DNA from: Toxorhynchites rutilus septentrionalis
Lineage: Eukaryota; Arthropoda; Insecta; Diptera; Culicidae
Direction: 5' to 3'
Length of the DNA: 64,000 nt
NCBI RefSeq assembly: GCF_029784135.1
Contig: NC_073746.1
Location: forward strand, 247,637,307 to 247,701,306
The notes beneath the pieces were generated by a model. That model was not told the origin of the DNA. It did no database searches and saw only the letters and a list, made by a program, of their open reading frames with translations. This document shows positions 21,040 to 30,834 of this stretch, piece after piece. A program made the translations under genes and the position numbers. Numbering within the stretch: position 1 is the stretch's first letter; each line of letters starts with the position of its first letter.

Positions 21040-23305
21040 ATGGAAAAAAAATTGGTGTGCGTACTTTGTCTTTCAAGGACAACGCCACTTCGACCGATAA
21101 GTGAAAGTACAAAAATTGTTGTCGGACAATTTCTGCAAGGTTTCGAAGCTGGAGAAAACCTGTATCCGTCGGTGATCTGCACAACAAGTCGCGTGGCGCG
21201 TGGGGAGTACAGCAGGGGAGGTACTAGGGTCCCCAGGATTCATAATTACAAGCTCGAAAATTCAGTTATCACGCGATCCCAGGGTATATGCAAGTGTGAA
21301 CTTCGCGTCACTGCCAGTACATATGATTGCAGAACCAATCTTCCTGGCTTCGAATCCAAAAAGCCCAAGTTCGGAAGACCCAGATCCACACCAGGCACTG
21401 AAGACATTGGTCGGTGCCAAGCAGTGGTCATTTGTAATACTTGCTACAGCGAATATGGAAGAGGAAAAAGGCACCGTTACAATCAATCCACCCGAGCATC
21501 AAATTTGAAAAAGATTTTGAAAAAAGAAGATCCCTCGTCGAATTCTGCGGATGCGGCTGTTGCTGACTATATGCGTTCGAAACCAGAAACACCAGGTACC
21601 ATTATATATAGATTATAAATATCAATATTTGTATATATTTTGCTCACCTGATCTAAAAATATCATAATATCTCCATCAAGATGGCAAGTGCATTTTGCGA
21701 AACCTTCGCGGAAAACAGTTTGTTTTCAAGAAAGCTTCCGGTCGTCCAAAACCGTTCAAGAATCTTCGAGCAGATGTTTTGTTCGAGGTCAAAGGCGAGA
21801 ACAATCTGAGCATGAGGAAAACCTTGGGTATGTAGGGTAAAGGGATCTAATTTCGGCCTATGTACCTACATGAAATTGGTCCCATACCTAAAAAACTGAA
21901 ATCTTCAATATTTTGACTAAAACAACTTGCCTAATGGAACAAAAACATGTAAATTTTTAGACCCTGGTGAAAAATTGGCAAAAAAATGCTTTCCTAAAGT
22001 ATTTTAGCTATGGGCCCAATTTCATGTACATAGGCCCTTCACCCTAGTATTTTATTTAGAACATAGTTTGTGTTATGCAATCTGTTCATTATATAGGTAT
22101 GGTAAAAAGTATTCGAGCGGGAGTAAAAATCGAACCAGGTGTCAGGAACAAGCTAGTGGAGATGAATCGACAGCTTAAAGATTTGTTCGAAGTAGTTCAG
22201 CTGTCCAGCGTCACGGAAAAGGTCACATCTTCGTCAGATCATGTTGTTGCGTATTGCACGAATGTACCCGAGCTCATAAACCGTATTAAGCTGTCAAGGT
22301 CAACTGCTGGAGATGATTGTCTCGTTAAAATTGAAATTAACGGGGGTCGGAGCTTCTTCAAAGTCACGTTATCTTTGATTTTCCCACCAACGGTGCATCT
22401 AGCTGAGAATAGATTCAAGGATGGTGGCGTAAAGAAGCTATTTATAATTAATACGATAATATTTCCCCTATCTGGACGGATCTACTCAAACTGCACGAGG
22501 TCGAAAGTTTGGTCGCCGGGGACCTCAAAATAATCAACATTATTATCGGCACTCCTCGAGGAACCCGTGTCCATATTGCGAGGCCCTCAAAAGTGAGCTC
22601 GGCACAACAAATGGTATCTCGAGAACAAAAGGTACCATCAAAGATGGCTGCAACCGAAAAATGGAAATGGTTGGAAAAAACTCTGCAAGCTGTGTAAACT
22701 TCCCTCTAGTTTCCGGTAACGACGGAGACAAAATCCTGAACCTTTGTTCGCCTTCCCCACTACACATCACGCTTGGACTCGTTAATACGATTTTCAAGTT
22801 CGTCGAAAAGAAGGCGCCAGACTGGGTAGACTTGTGGGTGAACCAAGCGCAGGTGAGGCATCAACATATGACGTACGGGTTTACTGGAAGAGCCTACTAC
22901 GCGCTTGTAGACGCTGCCAACTGTTTGGCAGACAATCCTGAGCTACTAAACAAATGTTAAAAAAAAACTTATTAATGTTACGATTTTCAGGTTCTGAATA
23001 ACTTCAAAACCATGTACACGAAATGCTATTCGTTTAATCTGGAACATGATTTTGAAGAGTCAATCGTTGAATTCACAAATAGCTGGAAAAATCTGCAACT
23101 GCCGTCTACGTCTAAGTACCACGTTAGTGAGTTCTGCAATGAAACAGGTAGAGGACTTGGATTGCACAATGAGCAGGCTTCCGAGTCTGTTCATTGTGAT
23201 TTCGACGAGATTTGGCAGAGGTACAGAGCGCCGAAATCATCGCACATTTACAATGATCGCTTGATAAGTGCATTGATTGATTATAACCGTAATCATATGT
23301 GTTAG
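21040..23305 (+). pseudogene. Multi-exon DDE-type transposase relic (zinc-binding N-terminus)
   Basis: Four exons can be read: 21040-21596, 21681-21827, 22097-about 22955, and about 22991-23305. Joins 1-2 and 2-3 keep frame exactly with GT...AG introns; the last join does not keep phase as read. The N-terminus has cysteine pairs (CVLCLS; ICTTSR; GICKCEL, next cysteine mutated; VICNTCYSEYGRGKRH) and a GRPRSTPGTED linker. The core has VKIEINGGRSFFKV (22324-22365), where relatives would have aspartate, so the first catalytic residue looks lost (AAC at 22339). AGDLKIIN (GAC at 22521) and CPYCEALKSEL follow, then SPSPLHITLGLVNTIFKFVE and finally NEQASESVHCDFDEIW (acidic residues near 23171-23185). 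Frameshifts lie near 22455 and 22545. It resembles a repetitive uncharacterised protein family of insects and cnidarians as I remember it; catalytic assignments are by eye. Confidence 0.65.
21833..22046. mobile_element. Miniature element inside an intron of the transposase
   Basis: Inverted ends TAGGGTAAAGGGATCTAATT / CGGCCTATGTACC and AATTTCATGTACATAGGCCC / TTCACCCTA bracket a 214-bp AT-rich core lacking coding potential. It lies wholly between the donor (21828) and acceptor (22096) of intron 2, so the coding frame is undisturbed. Confidence 0.75.
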
Positions 23306-23444
23306 GGTTAGCTTCTTACTATTAGCATGTAACATTCACTTTTATTTTACGTTTCTCCATTAAAAAGCACCATTACTAAATTGAAAATCACTTTTTATTT
23401 CTCATTCCAAAGAAAGCAACACTTAAGTTAAACTAAAACCATTA

Positions 23445-23777
23445 AACCATATAAACATCATACTTAAGCCTGTTTACTGAGTTAAGTCAGTTGTAAATAA
23501 TTACAAATGTAGCAACTGCAACATGTACCTTCCGGTTGAAAACATCTCGGACAATTTGTTGGACCTTTTTGGATGTATCTTGGCGATATTAAGTACTTCG
23601 AATTATGATTATTTTGATTTTTTGACATAAAAACTTCAAATCAAGATTTCTCGAAAATTCGACTAGGGATTTTTTTTTTTAATTTGCCCAAAAATGTAGA
23701 ATTACCAAAGGAATCGAGCCCTATACTTGGTTTTGATGGTCATTTTTTTTATAATAACAGTCCAGGGGAGCACCGTG
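23445..23777 (-). repeat. Right terminal inverted repeat of CACGGTG transposon
   Basis: Inverted counterpart of 20489-20814, diverged by substitutions and short indels. It lies directly downstream of the last transposase exon (stop near 23305) after about 140 bp. Confidence 0.88.
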
Positions 23778-23789
23778 GTTGTATATTAT

Positions 23790-24010
23790 TGAGTTAAGTC
23801 TAGTACTGGGGGGAACCACTTTTGAAAAAGCGTCGTAGATCCCGTCCCGAAAAATATCCGCACCATCGACATTGAATATTGTATCGTCCGAAATCATTAA
23901 TTATGAAGAGTTTAAAAATATAGTATTTACTATTTACAATTTACTTATTCTAATTCAGTCATTCCATGCCAAACCGATATAGTGGTTCTCAAAATTTTCA
24001 TGAAAAGTTG
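23790..24010. other. Spacer, no recognised feature
   Basis: No frame or repeat end supported. Confidence 0.35.
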
Positions 24011-24014
24011 TAGT

Positions 24015-24585
24015 TTTGATCCTTATCGCAAAATATTAAACCCGTTTTTTTTTTATTTTTTCATTAGGGGGCCCTTTCCCATTTTAAAGTAGTCCGAAAA
24101 AACTTGCGAAAAAATTGAATTCTGGTCGCAGAGATCTAATCTAGTCGCATAAGAATGTTGAACGAAGACTGAAAACATGTTAATTTTGAAAACACATGAA
24201 TCAAAAAATAAAAAAAACACCTCTCTGATTTTTGGGTATTTCATGTCAATAACCTCAGCTTTCAATAAAACATGTATAAAAATATAGCGCTCTTGACACC
24301 ATGTAAATTATAAAAAACAATTACAATTAATAATTACAAAAGCAGAATCCGATTTTTTTGCAAAAACAATTATTTTTCAAAGAAGACAAGCTCTCTGACC
24401 TTAGTTTGATACGTCGATCATCTGAAATGATCTAGTTGTTAAAAAGTTATCAATTTTTGAAAAAAGGTCATTTTTGGATAAAAAAAAGGAATATACTTGA
24501 TTTTTCGGACTACACTAAAATGGAAATGGGCACTCTCCTAATGAAGAAAAAAATTAAAAATACGGGTCTAATATTTTGGAAAAAA
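24015..24585. repeat. Foldback element with about 95-bp arms
   Basis: The left arm (about 24015-24110: AATATTAAACCCG, poly(T), TCATTAGGGGGCCC, TTTTAAAGTAGTCCG) and right arm (about 24490-24585) are inverted copies around a 380-bp core. A TTTCATTAGGGTGCCCATTT scrap of the same type occurs at 37360-37385. Confidence 0.7.
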
Positions 24586-24589
24586 AAAT

Positions 24590-24820
24590 ACAGGTCAGAC
24601 TCTATTATATGTTATTCGGTTATATACAATTTTTGACTCGATTATGTACAGTTTGAAAAAAAAAATTATAGTTCAAATATGAGTTATTTCTAGAAAAAAC
24701 GTAAGGTGAAATTTAAGTTAAGTTAAGTTAAGTTAAGTGAAATTTAAGAGGCTATTATGAGTACAGTGTGGTAAAAATCGTGAGATTTTGCTTGAATTTT
24801 CACCAGGAATTGTTTATATC
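24590..24820. mobile_element. Miniature element fragment related to 16970-17215
   Basis: Begins ACAGGTCAGACTCTATTATA and shares TTTTCACCAGGAATTGTTTA with the 17-kb copy. A TAAGT pentamer microsatellite of about five units lies at 24712-24737 and is absent from the other copy. Confidence 0.7.
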
Positions 24821-24825
24821 AGGGG

Positions 24826-24910
24826 TGGCCAAGCTTTTGGGCACTACGGGCGACTTATTGTTCAAATGTTGAACTGCGATCTACCAACGTTGACTGTGTC
24901 AAAAAGTCAT
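24826..24910. mobile_element. Solo hAT-like end
   Basis: CAGGGGTGGCCAAGCTTTTG at about 24822-24842 is typical of hAT terminal repeats. No matching opposite end was found downstream, so this is a truncated remnant. Confidence 0.45.
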
Positions 24911-25205
24911 TGGAAAATGAATGATGTACTAGACAATAAAACAATGTTTTAACCCTTCTGTACTCGCGTGCAAAATCATAACTCGTATACTCGCGCACGG
25001 TCTCACAGACTGCACGTGTCTCTGGAATTCTGCTATTTTATTGTATTTTTAGTCGTTATTTGTGATTATTCAAGGCAAAAAATGGTACAGTGATTTATGC
25101 CTTATAGGATATACCGAGATACCACTCAGTGTCGCATTAGAGGCGATTGTGACCTATGATTGGACAAATGAACAAATATAAGACATTGTAAAAAAAAAAT
25201 TATTA
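24911..25205. other. No recognised feature
   Basis: AT-rich DNA between element fragments. Confidence 0.35.
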
Positions 25206-25305
25206 GTACTTAGTTGAGATTTCTATGCCAAATAACACGCCTTGGATGCATTCTGAGTGGCAACCTCTTCCCCGACCAGAACGACAATTTCACATCACTG
25301 CTTAC
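25206..25305 (-). mobile_element. tRNA-derived SINE family 1, truncated copy
   Basis: Reverse complement of the body of the SINE at 49214-49485 (ATTTCTATGCC(A/G)AATAACACGCC, CCCGACCAGAACG). The tRNA-like head with its boxes is missing. Confidence 0.75.
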
Positions 25306-25346
25306 AGCTAGTAAAACTTATGTACAAACATATAGTTAAAATTATA

Positions 25347-26260
25347 CAGGGTGGGCCATTTAAAGTGGAAGGATTTGTTTTTGCAATAGCAAAGTAAAGA
25401 AGTGGAATTTTAATTTTTTTTTTAAATTCATTTATTTTGGTCCAAGGAGATTTGTTCTAACTACTTTTTGATTATGATATCTCGTAAATGACCGCCTCTG
25501 GCCTTGACCGCAAAATGTGCCCTTTTTTCGTCATTTTCCATCACTTTGCCCAATGTTTCGGCCGATATGGCAGCAATTTCTTGTCGGATATTAACTTTCA
25601 GCGCAGCCAGGGTCCTTGGTTTACCAGTGTATACCTTGGATTTTATATATCCCCATAAAAAAAGTCAGGAGGCGTCAAATCAGGTGATCTCGGTGGCCAG
25701 TCATAATCGCCGTTTTTCGATATTAATCTTCCGGTGAACATTTCGCGCAATAATTTGGTCGTGGCAGCCGCTGTATGGCATGTAGCGCCGTCCTGTTGGA
25801 ACCAGTAATTGTCCAATTCATTTTCACGAACAAATGGCAATAAAAAATCGCCTAACTCTTGCGAACGATGGCGACCTGATGCCGATGGAGTCTCTGCAAC
25901 ACTGGCTCGAACGGCATCAATATTCTCGTCGGAACGTCTTGGTCGTTGTCTGGACAGATGACTGGCATTACCAACACTACCAGACGATATAAATTTGGCA
26001 TATAATCGACGTATAGTGTTGTCTCCAGGCGATGTTTTAACTTTATTTTTATTTTTCCACGCACGTTTAGTTAACACAATTGAGAAGTTATTTTGAATGT
26101 ACAGCTGAACAATTTCAGCGCGTTGTTTAGGTGTGTATTGTTCCATGGTTAAAATTGTACTGAAATGACGCTTCCAACGCGGTATGACATTTGTTAATCT
26201 GACATCTCTGTCAAAAGTTATGGGGTTGCTAGATGCTTCCACTTGAAATGGCCCACCCTG
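25347..26260 (-). mobile_element. Internally deleted DD41D (rosa-like) mariner element
   Basis: Inverted ends CAGGGTGGGCCATTTAAAGT and ACTTGAAATGGCCCACCCTG lie between TA dinucleotides (25345-25346 and 26261-26262). The length of 914 bp is short for the type because the middle of the transposase is deleted. Confidence 0.9.
25461..26146 (-). pseudogene. DD41D mariner transposase, deleted and frameshifted
   Basis: Starts at the ATG read from 26146 (MEQYTPKQRAEIVQLYIQNN), with a helix-turn-helix region through IRRLYAKFISSGSVGN. It jumps from ASGRHRSQELG to DFLLPFVREN, so the segment that should hold the first aspartate is deleted. The second aspartate is in WFQQDGATCHTA and the third in SPDLTPPDFF, with 41 residues between them, which defines D41D. 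A one- or two-base loss near 25655 shifts the frame; the C-terminus continues as WGYIKSKVYTGKPRTLAAL to a TAG at 25461. This was a cut-and-paste transposase and is now dead. Confidence 0.85.
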
Positions 26261-27659
26261 TATATAGGCATAAAAATATATTCCGAGTTTGAGTGTCAAC
26301 CAGTGGCATCGAGTGAAGCTTTTATACACGGGGCGAAAGAGATTTGCGACCACCACCACCAGAGATGTCAACCTTCCTGATTTTTCAGGATTTCCCAGAC
26401 TTTTTGGCACGCTCCCTGATATCCTAACAAACACTCAATTTTCCCTGATGTTTATAAAATGTTCCTGATTTTTCCCGTTTTTTTTAATCTTTTTGCTAAA
26501 TCAGAAAAAGAAATCCATATAAATATACTGGGAGTTTTGCTGGTTGTGTATGAGAACTGTCATAATAGTCTACATTAAAAAGCTTTCCGGTCCGCGTTTA
26601 TTTGAACTTTGTTGTTATGTTCAGGCGCGAAACATTTAAAAAACTAAAATTCCAGTGTTTCATAACTATAGAACCAGATGGAAAAACTTTCACTTCTTTA
26701 CAAAATTAACGCCAATTTAACATAAATTACGATGAGTTTCTAGTTCGTAGGTCATCTTTAGTTCTCCATCAGTACAAATAACCCATTCGGGGTGGTTACG
26801 ACCAAGCTGCGCCATGTTATAGTGGGTATCTCGTTCTACGCAGAGGATACTGGTCGTTTAAGCTCTTCAAATCACTAATACTGCTTGTAAGCTGCATCTA
26901 CTATTCGTCCGATCACTCCTCATAAGTTCCTGACAGGATTTTGATTTGATAAACAAGCTGACTAGTCCAAAATCTGAAGCCCCTATTCATTAAACCATGC
27001 CATGACCTTCCAGATTTTTTTAATTGATGCCAAATTACCCAATTATCTCATTGTTTTTGATGCAAAAACAGCCGTAAATGATTCTGAAGTACTTCGTTGC
27101 ACTTCTGACTGTTCATTCGTGTTGATGGTAGACTATCTAAACCAGGCCTTGGGAGATAATTCTTCCCAAACCATCAACTGTCGCCTGCAAAGTTACGAGT
27201 TGAAAAATTGAATGACATGGTTGGTAAATCCTTCCAGTATGAAGAAATTCTATTCAAGTTAAATTTTCACAGTCCGAGAAGTTCTCCTGAAATAGCGAAA
27301 CCCATGGGAGGTTCCACATTAATTTTTGGATCCGCAACTTTGGAGTTGGGATTTTTATAGTTTGGAGAGAATTTTCTCAAAAAGGCCTGGTTTAGGTTAG
27401 TCTACCATCAACGCGAATGAACAATCACAAGCGCAACAAAGTACTTCAGAATCGTCTACTGCTGTTTTTGCATAAAAAACAGTGTGATAATTGGGTAATT
27501 TGGCATCAATTAATAAAATCCGGAAGGTAATGACATGGTTCAATGAATAGGGGCTTCAGATTTTGGACTGGTCAGCTTGTTTATCAAATCAAAATCCTGT
27601 CAGGAACTTATGAGAAATGATCGAACAAACAGTAGATGTAGCTTACAAGCAATATGAGT

Positions 27660-29564
27660 AATTTGAAGAACTTGTACAAAACAACGATATTGTCAGTGTT
27701 AGAATATGGCAGTTTTTGCTTCCGATCAGCTGCCAGGATTCATATTCTCAAGCTGGAGAGGATACAATATCGTTGCTTGCGTATAGCCATGGGGTGTTTG
27801 CATTCGACACATACGATGAGTCTCGAAGTTTTGGCAGGAGTACCCCCGCTTACTCTTCGGTTCACAGAATTATCCTACAGATTTCTCATCCGTTGCAAGA
27901 TCATGAATCCATTGGTGATTGATAACTTCGAAAATCTACTCCAACTGACTCCTCAGTCAAGTTTTATGTCTTTATACCATGAGTACCTTACCCACGACGT
28001 GCACCCTTCACCAGGCATCTCCAACCAAGTTTGCTTCCCATACTTTTGCAATTCCTCTGTCATTTTTGATCTGTCCATGCGACAAAAAATCCATGGAATA
28101 CCAGATCACCTACGCTCCAATGTTATTCCGTCGATATTTTCGGAAAAATATGGGAAAGTTGGATCTGATAAAATGTTCTTTACTGACGGTTCATACATAA
28201 ACGGGTCCACTGGCTTCGGCATCTTCAATGAAAATTCCAGTGCCTCTTTCAAACTCAAAGATCCTTGTTCCGTGTATGTCGCAGAAATGGGTGCGATATA
28301 CTATGCTCTAGGGATCATTGAAACACTGCCCATCGACCATTATTTTATTTTTTCAGACAGTCTCAGCTCAATAGAGGCAATCCGCTCAATGAAGGTTGAT
28401 AAACGCTCATCTTATTTCCTAACAAGAATAAGACATCTATTGAGTGTTTTGGTCGAAAAATTATTCAAGATTACCTTAGCATGGGTTCCCTCTCATTGCT
28501 CGATTCCGGGGAATGAGAAAGCGGACTCGCTAGCTAAGGTGGGCGCTTCAGAAGGCACACTTTTTGAAAGGCAAATTGCCTATAATGAATTTTTTCACAT
28601 TCCTCGTCAGGACACACTCGTTAGTTGGCAGCGCATGTGGAGTGAAGATGAGTTCGGTCGTTGGTTACACACGATTATCCCTAAGGTCTCGACGAGTGCA
28701 TGGTTCAAGGGATTGAATGTAGGTAGTGATTTCATTCGCGTGATATCTCGGCTTATGTCCAATCACTACAACCTAAACGCGCATCTCTATCGCATTGGGC
28801 TCGCAGCAAACAATCTTTGTGATTGTGGCGATGGCTACCACGACATCGAGCATGTTGTCTGGTCGTGTATCCGGTTCCATGCTGCTCGCTCTCAGCTCTC
28901 TAGAGCACTGAGAGCACAAGGCAGAAAATCGGATATCCCCGTCCGGGATATCTTAGGTAGCCGGGATCCTGATCTTCTGCTTCATCTATACCTGTTCCTC
29001 AGAAACGCCGATGTCAACGTTTAATGATGTTTCCTTCGTTGTGTCCCCGTTTCATATCCCTCCTATCCGATCGATAAACTTTTACATAGTCGCGGCAATA
29101 CATACACACACTCTTTACAGATGCACGGGCCGAAGGTTGTGCAGTCCACTGATCATTCAACAAGAGCCAAAGGTTGTACCGCTCATGACAACTCTACACG
29201 AACTGATGATTGCGCCGGCTAGTGACCATTCTATCCTGGATTCCTCGAGTCGAGAAAGACGCATCACGCTAGATATGGGGTACAGACTAGGGAGCGTTGC
29301 TGATTAATGGTCAGCTGCATCCCAATAGGAAGTAGCCCGTGTCGGGCACACGTATAGAGCATCGAAGACTGCAACATACCAATTATGAGAACACTTGTAA
29401 TACTAACCTCGAGCCAACCGCGAGTAATCGGTTACATATTACTAACATAGTTGTAAGACAAAAATTGTCAAAATATTGGACTCCCGGCCCCGTCAGGCTA
29501 ACGCCACATGTGCCTTAATAAAAAATATATTTTGGAAAAAAAAAAAAAAAAATTTGAAGAACTT
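27660..29564 (+). mobile_element. 5'-truncated RNase H-bearing LINE with 14-bp target duplication
   Basis: The insert 27674-29550 ends in AATAAA (about 29518) and a run of at least 14 A. It is flanked by AATTTGAAGAACTT at 27660-27673 and 29551-29564. Only the C-terminal part of ORF2 and the 3' untranslated region (29025-29536) are present. Shorter copies lie at 2441-2487, 32356-32503 and 37431-37953. Confidence 0.95.
27674..29024 (+). CDS. LINE ORF2 C-terminus: RT thumb, RNase H and zinc knuckle
   Basis: This is an open frame of about 449 codons with no stop or frameshift, truncated at its 5' end. The apparent ATG at 27654 lies in flanking DNA and the first codons come from the target duplication, so it is not a true start. 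The region up to about residue 130 (KLERIQYRCLRIAMGC; VLAGVPPLTLR) is the connection after reverse transcriptase. RNase H follows with acidic residues in FFTDGSYINGS, YVAEMGAIYYAL and FIFSDSLSSIEAI, then WVPSHCSIPGNEKADSLAK with the late histidine and aspartate. The end carries a cysteine/histidine cluster (LCDCGDGYHDIEHVVWSC). I place it in the I/LOA/R1/Jockey group without choosing a clade. The intact frame suggests a fairly recent insertion. Confidence 0.92.
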
Positions 29565-30194
29565 AAACGACCAGTATCCTCTGCGAAGAACGAGATACCC
29601 ACTATAACATGGCGCAGCTTGGTCGTAATCACCTCGAATGGGTTATTTGTACTGATGGAGAACTAAGGATAACCTACGAATTAGAAACTCATCGTAATTT
29701 ATGTTAAATTGGCGTTAATTTTGTAAAGAAGTGAAAGTTTTTCCATCTGGTTCTATAGTTATGAAACACTGGAATTTTAGTTTTTTATATGTTTCGCGCC
29801 TGAACACAACAATAAAGTTCAAATGGCCAGTCTTATAAATGAAGATAGTTATTGTACTCTACACTATACACTTCAATTCAACCGACTTCTTACATATCTC
29901 TGGAAACTCAGAAAAAATTAGTGGTTTTATAAATGTGAAACGCAGTGTATCTGTTCGCATTTTCGAAGGTACAGTGTCGACATTTTTTTTAATTTTGAAG
30001 TTAACTTAAACGAAGTTTAAGTTAATTATAATCTATGAGAGTAATATGCTCGAAGGTTCTCGCAATTCAATCTCAATAAAACGAAGTTTAGAAACAGAAT
30101 AGGAACGGAAACGATGAAAGAAATATTAGCGACCATAAATTATGTACATATCAGAAAGTGATTTAAGATTCGAATCTTCTTCTATTGACATTTC

Positions 30195-30537
30195 TACTTC
30201 TGCTGGGATGTGTCAGCGAGCACCTAGTGCGGTTCGGATAGGTATTTACGAGTGAGCAGTCTGGGGATCTGGCGGACCACTGCAGGGCACTGGGCAAAGC
30301 TTTTTATGGTATGACTCTCAAAGATTTACGGCGTCTGGCGTTTGATTTTGCGGAAGCCAACAACCTCCAGCACGAATTCAACCAAGTTGCAAAACAGGCA
30401 GCAAGAGATTTTGATTCTAGTTTCATGAGGAACCATCGTCTGTCTCTTCGAACCCCACAACAGTACAACGAAGCATCAGCGCTCCAAGGCAAAGCGTCGG
30501 AATCCTCAGAACCGAAATCCAAGATGAGGAACAAAAA
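30195..30537 (+). pseudogene. Pogo/CENP-B-type transposase N-terminal exon fragment
   Basis: After an intron-like CTGGGATGTGTCAG acceptor, the frame (one stop) reads a VFTSEQSGDLADHCRALGK segment, then FYGMTLKDLRRLAFDFAEAN, NLQHEFNQVAKQAARDFDSS, and FMRNHRLSLRTPQQY. This is the layout of the second helix-turn-helix (CENP-B-type) region of pogo/Tigger/jerky-like transposases, where relatives end in LSLRTPE. The sister copy at 55912-56310 preserves the preceding psq-type helix. The catalytic DDE domain is missing: after SEPKSKMRN the sequence is AT-rich non-coding. It should bind element ends in an intact relative. Confidence 0.72.
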
Positions 30538-30834
30538 TAAACAATTGCTTAAAAATAATTCGAAATCGATTTCAATTGAAAAATGTTTTTATTTTCACCA
30601 TGCATTCAATTCAATAACGGTTATGTTTCGTTTATGTTTATGTTTTCACAATAAACTTCAAATAAATATTGTTTTTTCCAACAATGAGTGAAGATAACTA
30701 TATATTTATAAACTTGATCTATATAAATGAAAATGATCTGGTGTCCGTTCCTCATTATTTATCTCAAGAGCGGAGAAACGGTTTTAAACAGTCAGTATCA
30801 GGACTGATGCTTCTTAGTCTGCATCAGATTTATA

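Larger units (their letters stand above)
20489..23777 (+). mobile_element. 3.3-kb DNA transposon with long terminal inverted repeats and CACGGTG ends
   Basis: The outer ends are CACGGTGCCCCCCTGGAC (20489) and, reverse-complemented, CACGGTGCTCCCCTGGAC (ending 23777). The inverted repeats extend about 330 bp each (20489-20814 and 23445-23777) with indels. The flanks ATTGT and GTTGT match at four of five positions, which fits a 5-bp duplication. CAC-starting ends with 5-bp duplications are known for Transib/RAG1-type elements; Chapaev/CACTA relatives also start CAC but duplicate 3-4 bp. The interior encodes a multi-exon transposase relic on the plus strand. Superfamily placement is inference. 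Confidence 0.82.
26601..29824. mobile_element. Foldback element with about 550-bp arms, split by a LINE
   Basis: The left arm, about 26601-27149 (ATTTGAACTTTGTTGTTATG, TTCAGGCGCGAAACAT), is the inverse of the right arm, 27385-27659 plus 29565-29824. The spacer at 27150-27384 is unique. The LINE sits in the right arm, and removing it with one duplication restores perfect colinearity. No transposase is recognised in arms or spacer. The target duplication is not evident. Confidence 0.85.
26360..30148 (-). mobile_element. hAT element carrying nested foldback and LINE
   Basis: Starts CAGAGATGTCAACCTTCCTG, matching the end of the hAT element at 56749-57954 (reverse orientation). The homologous sequence continues to about 26598, is interrupted until about 29940, and resumes with CGAAGGTACAGTGTCGACAT and GAACGGAAACGATGAAAG. 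It stops near 30148, where pogo-like sequence begins, so one terminus is missing. The roughly 120 bp at 29825-29940 differ from the sibling. Confidence 0.78.

Noticed and set aside
21246..21486. Minus-strand frames over the transposase exon
   Set aside because: Antisense shadows of exon 1 of the plus-strand transposase.
20485..23782. Perfect 4-bp TTGT duplication (Chapaev-type) for the long-TIR transposon
   Set aside because: TTGT abuts the left end but is one base away from the right CACCGTG end; a 5-bp duplication with one mismatch fits better.
27654..27673. ATG start for the 456-codon LINE frame
   Set aside because: These codons come from the flanking foldback element and the 14-bp target duplication; the LINE frame is simply 5'-truncated.
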